Shown: positions 1-8,112 of the stretch, one piece after another | Layout: each line of letters begins with the position of its first letter | How positions within the stretch are numbered: the stretch's first letter is position 1 | Origin: Candidatus Marispirochaeta associata | GTDB taxonomy: Bacteria > Spirochaetota > Spirochaetia > JC444 > Marispirochaetaceae | Length of the DNA stretch: 64,000 nt | Direction of reading: 5' to 3' | NCBI GenBank assembly: GCA_001749745.1 | Contig: JWTM01000532.1 | Span: forward strand, 62,001 to 126,000 | Program-made: the position numbers and the translations under genes | The notes under the pieces: model-generated | Seen by the model: only the letters and a program-made list of their open reading frames with translations | Told to the model about the DNA's origin: nothing | Databases searched by the model: none

Positions 1-2
1 AG

Positions 3-572
3 AGCGGGGATCTGGCCCGGGATATCCTGCTCTTGAGCGAAGGGAGGGGGCTCCTGCTCTTCACCTCCTACTCGATGTTGCGCCAGGTTTATGACGATAT
101 CGCCCCCGATCTGCGTCGAGCGGGAATAACAGTCCTGCGTCAGGGCGACGACGATCGGAGCCGCTTGTTGGAACGCTTCAACAGCGACACCGGAAGCGTT
201 CTCTTGGCCACTGAATCCTTTTGGGAGGGCGTCGACAGCCCCGGGGAGACCCTGACAGTCCTGATACTCTTCCGGCTACCCTTCACCGTCCCTTCAGATC
301 CGGTACTTCAAGCCAGGATGGAGGCTATCGAGGCGCGGGGAGGAAACCCATTCTTCGAACTATCCTTGCCTCAGGCGGTCATGCGTTTTAAGCAGGGCTT
401 CGGCCGGCTCATGCGCTCCACCGACGACCGGGGAGTGGTGATCGTCTGTGATCCGCGGATCGTCAAAAAGAGCTACGGCAGGATGTTTCTCGAATCCTTA
501 CCGCAAACCTGCAGGAGCATAGGTCCCAAGGATCAAATACTCAGGGATTTAGAAACCTTTCTCTACCCCTGA
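3..572 (+). CDS. DinG/XPD-type ATP-dependent DNA helicase, C-terminal part
   Basis: The reading frame is already open at the left edge, so only the last 190 or so residues of the protein are present. They match the second helicase domain of the DinG/XPD superfamily 2 family. LLFTSYSML resembles motif IV, LLATESFWEGVDSPGE is motif V and QGFGRLMRS..DRG is motif VI with its arginine finger, followed by VVIVCDPRI, which is usual in this family. These enzymes unwind DNA 5' to 3' in repair and R-loop removal. The iron-sulfur cysteines and Walker A box would lie upstream of the window. The gene ends 67 bases before the convergent groES. Confidence 0.85.
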   Translation, partial: SGDLARDILLLSEGRGLLLFTSYSMLRQVYDDIAPDLRRAGITVLRQGDDDRSRLLERFNSDTGSVLLATESFWEGVDSPGETLTVLILFRLPFTVPSDPVLQARMEAIEARGGNPFFELSLPQAVMRFKQGFGRLMRSTDDRGVVIVCDPRIVKKSYGRMFLESLPQTCRSIGPKDQILRDLETFLYP

Positions 573-586
573 TTTAAGGCGGGCAT

Positions 587-621
587 AAAAAAACCCCTCC
601 GTCATGCTGACGAAGGGGTTT
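587..621 (-). terminator. Intrinsic terminator of groES
   Basis: A 13-base stem (591-603 with 609-621) is followed on the minus strand by seven T. The only non-Watson-Crick position is a G-U wobble on the minus-strand transcript, whereas it would be a C-A mismatch in plus-strand RNA. This favours termination of groES over the helicase gene. Confidence 0.85.
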
Positions 622-639
622 GAATGCTTTGCAACGCGA

Positions 640-903
640 TTATTCAATAACCGCCATCACATCCGCCATGCGGACCAAGAGCATCTCCGTGCCGTCGACC
701 TTGATCGAGGTGCCGGCGTACTTATCGTACATAATTTTCTGGCCGGGCTTGACGGTGATGGTCTCATCGTCTCCTACCGCCTCGACAATACCGCTCTGAG
801 TCTTTTCCTGAGCAGTCTGTGGGATAAAAATCCCGCTGGCGGTCTTCTCTTCGACCTCTTCAAGCTTTACTAATACACGATCACCGATAGGATTAACCTT
901 CAT
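640..903 (-). CDS. groES: Co-chaperonin GroES (Hsp10)
   Basis: An 87-residue protein of normal GroES length. It starts MKVNPIGDRVLVKLEEVEEKTASGI, contains the mobile loop and the KPGQKIMYDKYAGT segment, and ends in the canonical LLVRMADVMAVIE. It caps the GroEL cage in the cytoplasm during protein folding. The start is fixed by a strong AGGAGG 6 bases upstream. groEL is not next to it, since the gene downstream on this strand is absent and a terminator follows directly, so groES is monocistronic here. No CIRCE inverted repeat is visible in the 70 bases upstream. Confidence 0.97.
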   Translation of the reverse strand: MKVNPIGDRVLVKLEEVEEKTASGIFIPQTAQEKTQSGIVEAVGDDETITVKPGQKIMYDKYAGTSIKVDGTEMLLVRMADVMAVIE

Positions 904-1048
904 CTTTTCCTCCTAAGCTATTTTTCCGTACAATGTGGTCTTGATTATGCTAGGAATTTAGGAGAAATATACGGTGCGATCCGGAAAGGGTCAAGGGCAG
1001 CTATTGTCAAAGCAATTTCTCCTAAGTATTTTAGGACAAGGAGATAGT

Positions 1049-1720
1049 ATGCAAGCCTGGAGTCGATCCTTCTCCCGCGCAAAGCGATTTCTTGCCCATC
1101 ATCAACCGCGCATCGCCCTTGAAGAATTTCGAAAGGCCTTGAGCGCCTGTCCTGTGGAGAACAAGCAGGAATTATCGAAGATTCTATTCTACTTAGGGGT
1201 CAGCCTGCGAAAAGTCGGTCTCCCTTCCTCGGCCCTCAAGTGCTGGGTCACCGCTCGTAATGTGGGCAAACGTTCGGTCTCCTCCCGGATGGCGGGACGC
1301 TTTATAAACGACTACGGCATGCTGCGTCAGATGAGCGCCGATCTGGACGATTGGAACGCCTTCTATGCGGTACAGCTCAAGAAGTATCTCCAATCGAAGC
1401 GCAGCCGCAAAATAGGTAGTCAGGGCGAGAAGGATATGATCTGGGATCTTATTTATGAATATTGGCAGGGTATTCAGCATTCAGGGGTACTCATCGGTAA
1501 ATCAAACGCCGAAAAAATCTCGCTTTTCTCGGATATCGAGATTATCTTCCCCTATTTCGAGCCCCCCGAGGAGAAAGGCGGAGAGGTCATACAGGTCGAT
1601 TTCTTTAATAAAACGCGTCCAAAACCGGAGGATCCATGCCCCTGTCGCAGCGGATTGCCCTATGTGAAGTGCTGCGGGCGCATTCCGGGGGACGAAGAGC
1701 TCCTATATGGTCTCTTTTGA
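1049..1720 (+). CDS. TPR-like protein with C-terminal SEC-C zinc motif
   Basis: 223 residues from the ATG at 1049, chosen because ACAAGGAGA lies 6 bases upstream; an in-frame GTG at 974 has no ribosome site. The N-terminal half is helical and resembles a tetratricopeptide pair (LAHHQPRIALEEFRKALSAC, then KILFYLGVSLRKVGLPSSALKCW). The C-terminus is the SEC-C motif DPCPCRSGLPYVKCCG, the zinc-binding CxC...CC signature of the SecA tail, which also occurs alone in many small proteins. Function unknown; SEC-C modules usually mediate protein or ribosome contacts. It lies upstream of an alternative sigma gene but is separated from it by 170 bases and a promoter. Confidence 0.7.
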   Translation: MQAWSRSFSRAKRFLAHHQPRIALEEFRKALSACPVENKQELSKILFYLGVSLRKVGLPSSALKCWVTARNVGKRSVSSRMAGRFINDYGMLRQMSADLDDWNAFYAVQLKKYLQSKRSRKIGSQGEKDMIWDLIYEYWQGIQHSGVLIGKSNAEKISLFSDIEIIFPYFEPPEEKGGEVIQVDFFNKTRPKPEDPCPCRSGLPYVKCCGRIPGDEELLYGLF

Positions 1721-1747
1721 CGCAGTTATTTAGGAATATTTCTTGAT

Positions 1748-1764
1748 TGGGTTCTTTTGACCCA
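1748..1764. promoter_or_regulatory. Inverted repeat upstream of the sigma-54 promoter
   Basis: TGGGT-7-ACCCA lies about 95 bases before the -24 box of the next gene. The distance fits an upstream activator (enhancer-binding protein) site for sigma-54. This is inference from position and symmetry only. Confidence 0.35.
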
Positions 1765-1855
1765 GTGTGAAAATAGTGCAAACCTGATCATTTAAATAGT
1801 AAAAAGTAATTTCTTTCTGGTAAAGGAAATAGAAAAATCATCATTTCTTCCCAGC

Positions 1856-1872
1856 TTGGCACATGGATTGCA
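1856..1872 (+). promoter_or_regulatory. Sigma-54 (-24/-12) promoter
   Basis: TTGGCAC at 1856-1862 and TTGCA at 1868-1872, with exactly 12 bases from the G of GG to the G of GC. This is the consensus RpoN element. The predicted transcription start is near 1883, just at the AGGAGG of the following sigma factor gene, so the leader would be about 8-11 bases. Confidence 0.85.
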
Positions 1873-1893
1873 TAGTATAGGTAGGAGGAAATG

Positions 1894-2766
1894 ATGGCAG
1901 CAAGTAAGCGTGTTTCCACGAAAAGAAGTGTTTATGACGATGAAAATGTACTCTCCATGTATCTGAAAGAGATTAACGAGATTCCCTTGCTCACCCGCGA
2001 GGAAGAAGATAAATATGCCCGGGCTGCCGCCAAGGGCGAGAAATATGCCAAGGATATGTTGGTTAAATCCAACCTGCGTTTCGTCGTAAACGTGGCCAAG
2101 AAATATCAGAATCAGGGCTTACCCCTGACCGACCTGATCAGCGAAGGTAATATCGGTCTCATGAACGCCATCGAGCGCTTCGACGTGGAGAAAGGTTACC
2201 ACTTCATCTCCTATGCGGTCTGGTGGATTCGTCAGGCTATACTCAAGGCGATCTGTGAGAAATCGAGGATGATTCGCCTCCCCCTCAACAGAGCCAATGA
2301 GCTGGTTCAGATTGAGAAGGCCCGCAAGGAGCTTCAGTCGGGTAAGGCCGAAGACCCGGAGTTGAAGGACATTGCCAAGGCGGTCAATATGGACGAGGAT
2401 CACGTCCTCGACTTAATCAATATCTCCCGGGACCTGGTTTCCCTGGAAACCCCGGTATACAACGAGAAGGATTCCAGTCAGCTGGGCGATTTCATCGAGG
2501 ATTCCGGTTATGAGCATCCCGAGGACATAGCCATCGAGCACTCTCTTATTGAGGATATAAACGAGGTACTCACTACTCTTACCGAGAAGGAGGCGGAGAT
2601 AATCCAGTATCGCTTCGGTCTCAACGGCAGGAGCCCCTTATCACTGAAGGAGATCGGCGATAAGTATAACCTGACCAAGGAGCGAATTCGCCAGATAGAA
2701 AAGAAGGCGATCAAGCGGCTCCAACATCCTTCCCGGAGCCAGTACTTGGAGTCGTATACCGCCTAA
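1894..2766 (+). CDS. Alternative sigma-70 family factor, RpoS/RpoD-like
   Basis: 290 residues from ATG 1894; ATG 1891 is also possible but only 2 bases from AGGAGG, while 1894 is 5 bases away. It lacks the long region 1.1 of a housekeeping RpoD. Region 1.2 (VLSMYLKEINEIPLLTREEE), region 2 (LVKSNLRFVVNVAKKYQNQG, LTDLISEGNIGLMNAIERFD, FISYAVWWIRQAI), region 3 and region 4 with the helix-turn-helix (LSLKEIGDKYNLTKERIRQIEKKAIKRL) are all intact. The size and architecture are those of group 2/3 factors such as RpoS. Transcription from a sigma-54 promoter places it in a sigma cascade. The target regulon cannot be seen here. Confidence 0.85.
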   Translation: MAASKRVSTKRSVYDDENVLSMYLKEINEIPLLTREEEDKYARAAAKGEKYAKDMLVKSNLRFVVNVAKKYQNQGLPLTDLISEGNIGLMNAIERFDVEKGYHFISYAVWWIRQAILKAICEKSRMIRLPLNRANELVQIEKARKELQSGKAEDPELKDIAKAVNMDEDHVLDLINISRDLVSLETPVYNEKDSSQLGDFIEDSGYEHPEDIAIEHSLIEDINEVLTTLTEKEAEIIQYRFGLNGRSPLSLKEIGDKYNLTKERIRQIEKKAIKRLQHPSRSQYLESYTA

Positions 2767-2783
2767 CAGGCGTGAAGATATAT

Positions 2784-2830
2784 ATAAGCCCTTGGGTCAT
2801 TTAATTGACACAAGGGCTTATTTGTTTTAG
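2784..2830 (+). terminator. Intrinsic terminator after the sigma factor gene
   Basis: An 11-base stem (2784-2794 with 2811-2821), continued by an inner GTCA/TGAC stem, followed by TTTGTTTT. It separates the sigma gene from ppdK. Confidence 0.85.
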
Positions 2831-2932
2831 GTTCACATGTAGAGTACCATATCTGGACTGACCAACACGTAATTAGTAATCAATGTCACTTCAAACATGT
2901 GGCATTCATATACGGAGGTTGTTAACAAACTT

Positions 2933-5593
2933 ATGGAGAAATTTGTCTATTTCTTCGGCAATGGAAAAGCTGAAGGAAACGCGAAAATGAAGGAGCTTCT
3001 TGGTGGAAAGGGAGCTAACCTTTCTGAGATGACCAATCTCGGAATCCCGGTACCCCCGGGCTTCACTATCTCGACCGCAGTCTGCGATGCATATTATAAA
3101 AACAATAAGAATTACCCCAAAGGCGTCAAGGAGCAGGTCGAGGAGAATCTGACCAAGCTCGAGAAGCTGATGGGTAAGAAGCTTGGAGATGAGAAGGATC
3201 CCCTGCTGGTATCGGTTCGCTCCGGCGCCGCCGTCTCCATGCCCGGCATGATGGATACCATCCTGAATCTGGGAATGAACGACAAGGCCGTTCGGGGCTT
3301 GAGCGAGCTCACCGGTAACCCCCGCTTTGCCTGGGATGCCTACCGGCGTTTTATCCAGATGTTCTCCAACGTAGCCATGGGAATGCATATGGATATCTTC
3401 GAGGATATCCTCGCGGCTATGAAGAAGAAGAAGAAGGTTGAACTCGATACCGAGCTCGATGCAGCCGATCTCGAGAAGCTGGTCGAGGCCTACAAGGCTG
3501 CCTACAAGAAGCATCAGAAATCGAACTTCCCTCAGGATCCGATGAAGCAGCTGAACGCCGCTATCGATGCGGTATTCGGCTCCTGGAACAATCCCCAGGC
3601 CATCAAATATCGGAAGCTGAACCAGATCGACGACCTTTTGGGTACCGCCGTTAACGTCCAGTCCATGGTCTTCGGTAACTTCGGTGATGAGTCCGGTACG
3701 GGCGTCTGCTTCTCCCGTGACCCCTCGACCGGCAAGAATGTCTTCTACGGCGAGTTCCTGATGAATGCCCAGGGAGAGGATGTCGTTGCCGGTATCCGGA
3801 CTCCCCAGCCTATCAAGACCCTGGCCAAGAAGAATCCCGAAGCCTATAAGAAGCTGGTTGGCCTCAAGGATGACCTCGAGGCCCACTACAAAGATATGCA
3901 GGATATGGAGTTCACCATTCAGGAAGGCGAACTCTTCATTCTGCAGACCCGGAACGCCAAACGCACCGGCGCCGCTGCCGTCAAGTGCGCGGTGGATATG
4001 GTCGACGAAAAGCGGATCACCAAAGAAACCGCGGTCGGCCGGGTCACTCCCGCTCAGCTCGACCAGCTCTTCCATCCCAACATCGATCCCAAGCAGAAGC
4101 AGGATATGGAGCTTATCGCCAAGGGGCTCAATGCCTCGCCCGGTGCGGCTACAGGCCAGATCGTTTTCTCCGCCGAGGATGCGGAGCACTGGGTATCAGT
4201 CGGCAAGAAGGTCCTCCTGGTGCGGAAAGAGACCAGTCCCGAGGATATCGGCGGAATGCACGCGGCCGAGGGTGTTCTAACCTCCACCGGCGGTATGACC
4301 AGCCACGCGGCGGTAGTCGCCCGCGGTATGGGTACCCCCTGTGTAGCCGGCTGTAAGGAGATCGCCATTACCGGCAAGACCTTCACCGTAGACGGTAAGA
4401 AGTTCAAGGAGGGCGACTGGGTGACCATCAACGGTACCACCGGTAATGTCTACAGCGGTAAGGCGCATCTGGTTGTACCCAAGATCACCAAGGATCTCTC
4501 CCGCTTCCTGGGCTGGACCGACGAGATCCGCAAGAGTGCGGTCCGCCCCGGACTTAAAGAGAAGGGCATCGTAATCCGCACCAACGCCGATCAGCCCGAG
4601 GATGCAAAGACGGCTCGTAAGTTCGGCGCCGAGGGTATCGGCCTTTGTCGGACCGAGCATATGTTCTTCGAGGACGGCAAGCTCGAACTCTTCCAGGAGA
4701 TGATCGTTGCCGATACCGAGGAAGAGCGCCGCAAGGCTCTCAAGAAGCTTCTGCCCCTGCAGAAGAAGGACTTCAAGGGAATCTTTACTGCCATGCAGGA
4801 TTGTCCCGTTACCGTCCGGCTTCTCGATCCCCCCTTGCACGAGTTCGTACCCCAGACTCCCAAGGATATTAAAGAGATCGCCGCCAACCTCGGCCTCAAG
4901 CCTGCAAAGCTCAAAGCCAAGGTCGATTCACTGCATGAGTCCAATCCCATGCTCGGACACCGCGGTTGCCGGCTCGGCGTAACCTATCCCGAGATCTACG
5001 AGATGCAGGTCGAGGCGATCATCACCGCCGCCTGTGAGGTCGCCAAGAGCGGCAAGAAGGTCTTCCCGGAGATCATGATTCCCCTGGTAGGTACCCAGGA
5101 GGAGCTCAGCATGCTGCGGGAGCGCACTGTCGCCGTAGCCGAGGCGGTTATCGCCAAGAAGAAGAGTAAGGTTAAATACAGCGTCGGTACCATGATTGAG
5201 ATTCCCCGGGCGGCGATTACCGCCGACGAGGTTGCTAAGCATGCCGAATTCTTCAGTTTCGGTACCAACGACCTGACCCAGATGACCTACGGGTTCTCCA
5301 GGGACGATGCAGGTAGCTTCATTCCCCTCTATATGGACCAAAAGATCCTGCACCACGATCCCTTCGCCTCTATCGACATCTCCGGCGTCGGCCGGTTGGT
5401 CTCCACCGCGGTGGAGCTGGGCCGGAAAACCAACCCCGGTATGAAGATGGGCGTATGCGGTGAGCACGGCGGCGACCCCCGGTCGATAGAGTTCTTCTAT
5501 AAGACTGGTCTCAACTACGTCTCCTGTTCCCCTTTCCGGGTTCCGATCGCCCGGCTGGCAGCGGCCCAAGCGGCCCTGGCCAACAAAGCATAA
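2933..5593 (+). CDS. ppdK: Pyruvate, phosphate dikinase
   Basis: 886 residues from ATG 2933 (MEKFVYFFGNG), the usual length. GGAGG is 14 bases upstream, which is long, but no closer in-frame start exists and the ATG at 2897 has no ribosome site. It interconverts pyruvate, ATP and phosphate with phosphoenolpyruvate, AMP and pyrophosphate in the cytoplasm. The nucleotide-binding domain holds GGKGANLSEM and SVRSGAAVSMPGMMDT. The phosphohistidine domain holds the swivelling histidine in GGMTSHAAVVARGMGTPC. The PEP-binding barrel ends in GVCGEHGGDPRSIEFF with the catalytic cysteine. In fermenting spirochetes this enzyme can run glycolysis with pyrophosphate. It is flanked by terminators on both sides and so is monocistronic. 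Confidence 0.97.
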   Translation: MEKFVYFFGNGKAEGNAKMKELLGGKGANLSEMTNLGIPVPPGFTISTAVCDAYYKNNKNYPKGVKEQVEENLTKLEKLMGKKLGDEKDPLLVSVRSGAAVSMPGMMDTILNLGMNDKAVRGLSELTGNPRFAWDAYRRFIQMFSNVAMGMHMDIFEDILAAMKKKKKVELDTELDAADLEKLVEAYKAAYKKHQKSNFPQDPMKQLNAAIDAVFGSWNNPQAIKYRKLNQIDDLLGTAVNVQSMVFGNFGDESGTGVCFSRDPSTGKNVFYGEFLMNAQGEDVVAGIRTPQPIKTLAKKNPEAYKKLVGLKDDLEAHYKDMQDMEFTIQEGELFILQTRNAKRTGAAAVKCAVDMVDEKRITKETAVGRVTPAQLDQLFHPNIDPKQKQDMELIAKGLNASPGAATGQIVFSAEDAEHWVSVGKKVLLVRKETSPEDIGGMHAAEGVLTSTGGMTSHAAVVARGMGTPCVAGCKEIAITGKTFTVDGKKFKEGDWVTINGTTGNVYSGKAHLVVPKITKDLSRFLGWTDEIRKSAVRPGLKEKGIVIRTNADQPEDAKTARKFGAEGIGLCRTEHMFFEDGKLELFQEMIVADTEEERRKALKKLLPLQKKDFKGIFTAMQDCPVTVRLLDPPLHEFVPQTPKDIKEIAANLGLKPAKLKAKVDSLHESNPMLGHRGCRLGVTYPEIYEMQVEAIITAACEVAKSGKKVFPEIMIPLVGTQEELSMLRERTVAVAEAVIAKKKSKVKYSVGTMIEIPRAAITADEVAKHAEFFSFGTNDLTQMTYGFSRDDAGSFIPLYMDQKILHHDPFASIDISGVGRLVSTAVELGRKTNPGMKMGVCGEHGGDPRSIEFFYKTGLNYVSCSPFRVPIARLAAAQAALANKA

Positions 5594-5601
5594 CGCAAGT
5601 C

Positions 5602-5628
5602 GGGGGCCGGTAACGGCCCCCTTTTTTT
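5602..5628 (+). terminator. Intrinsic terminator of ppdK
   Basis: A perfect 8-base G/C stem (5602-5609 with 5614-5621), a GTAA loop and seven T. Confidence 0.95.
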
Positions 5629-5634
5629 ATCCCA

Positions 5635-6348
5635 ATGCCGGGTTTCGATCCTCTACAACTCTACAGCCTCCTCTTGGATGCATACGGTCCTCAAGGCTGG
5701 TGGCCGCTTTATAGTCGGCGAGGTGAAGGCGGCTTCGACGAAAGGGGCTATCGCACGGGAGCTGAACCCGATACGCTCTCGCGCAACGAGTCGTTCGAGA
5801 TTATCCTCGGCGCGATCCTGACCCAGAATACCAACTGGCAAAATGTCGAGCGGGCCCTGAAGCGGCTTTTCGACGCCGGTATCGACTCTCCCGAGGCGCT
5901 GATCGCTACGAATGAGGAGCGGCTGGCCGAGTTGATTCGACCCAGCGGTTATTTCCGTCAGAAGAGCGCTCGGCTTCTCGATCTCATCCCGCGTATCTTT
6001 CCCGACGGCAGACTAAATGAATTCTCCCGGGAGGAGCTCTTGGCCCTGAAGGGGATCGGTCCCGAAACGGCGGACTCGATTCTTTTGTATGTGTGCGGAC
6101 GCAGCTACTTTATCGCCGACTTATACACCCGGCGTCTTAAAATGAGACTTGCGGGAGCGGAGAAAATAGGCAAATATGAAGAGGTGCGTAGCGCTTTCGA
6201 ATCCCAGCTTCCCAATAAGCCCTCCCTGTACCGTGAATTTCATGCCCTTATTATCCGGCACGGGAAGGCGCACTGCGCCGCCCGTCCTTGCTGTGAGGGA
6301 TGCCCAGCGCTGGTCCTCTGTGAATACCCCAATCGTCATGATGCATAA
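5635..6348 (+). CDS. Endonuclease III-like DNA glycosylase (MpgII type)
   Basis: 237 residues. A helix-hairpin-helix (LLALKGIGPETADSILLYVC) is followed by the catalytic aspartate in FIADLYTRRL, and by a C-terminal four-cysteine iron-sulfur loop (CAARPCCEGCPALVLC). Position four of the hairpin has Glu where bifunctional Nth enzymes have the catalytic Lys (GVGRKTA). It should therefore be a monofunctional glycosylase, and the GPETAD.ILLY pattern is that of the methylpurine glycosylase II group. It would remove damaged bases in the base-excision pathway. The start at 5635 lies 6 bases after the ppdK terminator with no clear Shine-Dalgarno, so the N-terminus is less certain. The stop overlaps the next gene. 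Confidence 0.8.
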   Translation: MPGFDPLQLYSLLLDAYGPQGWWPLYSRRGEGGFDERGYRTGAEPDTLSRNESFEIILGAILTQNTNWQNVERALKRLFDAGIDSPEALIATNEERLAELIRPSGYFRQKSARLLDLIPRIFPDGRLNEFSREELLALKGIGPETADSILLYVCGRSYFIADLYTRRLKMRLAGAEKIGKYEEVRSAFESQLPNKPSLYREFHALIIRHGKAHCAARPCCEGCPALVLCEYPNRHDA

Positions 6349-8047
6349 AAGGTCTCGTCGACGGTATCTCTCGCTTCCCCTGTTCCTGCTGATTATGCTT
6401 CTCCCTGCGGCGTTACAGGCAGAAGAGCTTTCTCAGTTAACTCACATCTTTCGACTCCCCACCGGCGGTAGCATCGTGGGACCCGTCTTGGCCGATAGAG
6501 ATGATGCCCTGGTCGTTGCTTCGGAGGATCGCTATCTCTACCGCATAGAGAGCGGGGGAACAATTATGAGCCGGGGCGATATGCCGGGCCTTCCCGCAGG
6601 GTGGATGAGCCTGGGCGAGGACGATACCTGCTATGTGTCCCTTACCAACGGGAGGTTTGCAGCCCTCAACCCCTCCGGCGGCCTTCTCTGGCAGGAGCGT
6701 TTTCGAGATCCCCCGGCGGCGGATCCCGTTATCGGTGCAGCCGGGGATATCTTCCTCCAAACCGCCGCCGGAAGGCTTGTCTGCATGGATCACCGCGGTA
6801 GGATTCAGTGGGAGGAGGAGCTTGACGGGGGCTACGGCGGTCAAGCCCTCATAACGGGGGAGGGACTCCTGGTGGTGCCCGACGGACGGGGATTTCTCCA
6901 GGCCTGGCTGCCGTGGGGTCGGCTCCTGTGGCGATTTCGCTTAGCCGGCGAGCTGAAGGTTGCCTGCGCCGGGAGTTCCGGAGTATATACAGCCAGCGAC
7001 GAGGGAACCCTGGCCTCGGTTTCCGGGTCCGGAGAACTGAGTTGGAGTGTTCGCCTGAAGTCCCCCTTGATTGCACTGGTCGAGGAGGGGAATCGCGTAT
7101 ACGGACTGAGTGAGGAGGGCGAACTCTTCTCCTTCGATGCTGCCGACGGGGGCCGGGAGCTCCTGGCGGCGGGATTGGGATATGCCCATACCCTTTTCCT
7201 GACCGAAGAGGGGCTTATCGTCGCCGGCGGTTCGAACCGAGGCGCGCTGGTTGCCCGGGAGGGCGGTGAAGTGCTTACCTTCGCCTTTCAAGGGGAGATC
7301 GGAGAGCCTGTCATCAGCGCCGAAGGGGTGCTGGCCGGAGGCGGGCCAGATTGGAACCTCTATGCCTTGGGGAGAGTAAAGGCCGTGCAGGAGTTCTGGA
7401 GCTACCCCGGGGGCGATATGGGAAATCGCCGCAACCGCGGCTTTATCGACGGCAGATTGGAACCCTACTGGTTGACCGATCCGGATTATCTTTTACTTCG
7501 TGCGCTGCTGGACCGGGAGAATAGAGACGGGAGGGTTCTGGCTCTGGATATTATTGCCGAACGCTTGAACGGCGAGCGCTATCCTCCATTCTACAGTGAT
7601 TATCTGCAGCGCATCGCTACAGAATCCCATGAGGCGCCGGTGATGCTCGGCACCAGGGTGGTAAACGACTATCCTGAGGTGAGGTTCGAAGCTGTGAAGC
7701 TTCTGGCTCGGGAAGCGCGGCTCTCCTCCAGGCCGGCACTGATTGCGGCGGTCACGGATGAGTGGGACCGGGATATCGTGCTCAAAGCCGTTGAGGGGCT
7801 CGGTCGAATCGGGAGTGATCGAGACGGTCGCTCCACCAGGGCCATTGCTTCGTTGATCAATGAGGAAACCATAGAACGGGATCCTCTGCTCTGTCGTCGC
7901 GTGATGGAGGCCCTGGGGGAGATTCAAAGTTACCAGGGCGGAGCCCGAGACCGGGCGCTCTATGAAGCGGCCATAGCTGTCTACCGCAGTTCCCAGGATA
8001 GCGAGGCCCGGCGGCGGGCGTTGGAGATCCTGCGCTTCAAGGAGTAG
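6341..8047 (+). CDS. Exported beta-propeller (PQQ-like) protein with HEAT repeats
   Basis: 568 residues from ATG 6341 (or ATG 6338), overlapping the end of the glycosylase gene by 8-11 bases. An in-frame ATG at 6176 would place a long basic, proline-rich extension before the signal peptide and is rejected. The N-terminus is a clear signal peptide (RSRRRYLSLPLFLLIMLLPAALQA). It is followed by repeated blades of the type G.IQWEEELDG, GRLLWRFRLAG and GELSWSVRLKS, typical of PQQ-like/outer-membrane propellers. The C-terminal third is helical with HEAT-like repeats (VNDYPEVRFEAVKLLAREA, AVEGLGRIGSD). It is probably a periplasmic scaffold; the exact role is unknown. Confidence 0.7.
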   Translation: MHKRSRRRYLSLPLFLLIMLLPAALQAEELSQLTHIFRLPTGGSIVGPVLADRDDALVVASEDRYLYRIESGGTIMSRGDMPGLPAGWMSLGEDDTCYVSLTNGRFAALNPSGGLLWQERFRDPPAADPVIGAAGDIFLQTAAGRLVCMDHRGRIQWEEELDGGYGGQALITGEGLLVVPDGRGFLQAWLPWGRLLWRFRLAGELKVACAGSSGVYTASDEGTLASVSGSGELSWSVRLKSPLIALVEEGNRVYGLSEEGELFSFDAADGGRELLAAGLGYAHTLFLTEEGLIVAGGSNRGALVAREGGEVLTFAFQGEIGEPVISAEGVLAGGGPDWNLYALGRVKAVQEFWSYPGGDMGNRRNRGFIDGRLEPYWLTDPDYLLLRALLDRENRDGRVLALDIIAERLNGERYPPFYSDYLQRIATESHEAPVMLGTRVVNDYPEVRFEAVKLLAREARLSSRPALIAAVTDEWDRDIVLKAVEGLGRIGSDRDGRSTRAIASLINEETIERDPLLCRRVMEALGEIQSYQGGARDRALYEAAIAVYRSSQDSEARRRALEILRFKE

Positions 8048-8066
8048 CCGCCGTCCGAAAATGGGC

Positions 8067-8094
8067 TGTACAAAGCTCCTGCTTGGCGTATACT
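8067..8094 (+). promoter_or_regulatory. Sigma-70 promoter of the P83/100 gene
   Basis: TGTACA (8067-8072), a 16-base spacer and TATACT (8089-8094). The start would be near 8101, directly before the GGAGG of the next gene. Confidence 0.6.
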
Positions 8095-8112
8095 AAATGT
8101 ACGGAGGTAAGT

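Noticed and set aside
904..985. CIRCE (HrcA) operator before groES
   Set aside because: No TTAGCACTC-9-GAGTGCTAA or close variant was found in the upstream region.
2906..4189. Long 427-codon open frame opposite ppdK
   Set aside because: Antisense shadow of a highly biased coding region; no ribosome site, no recognisable domain, and ppdK is certain.
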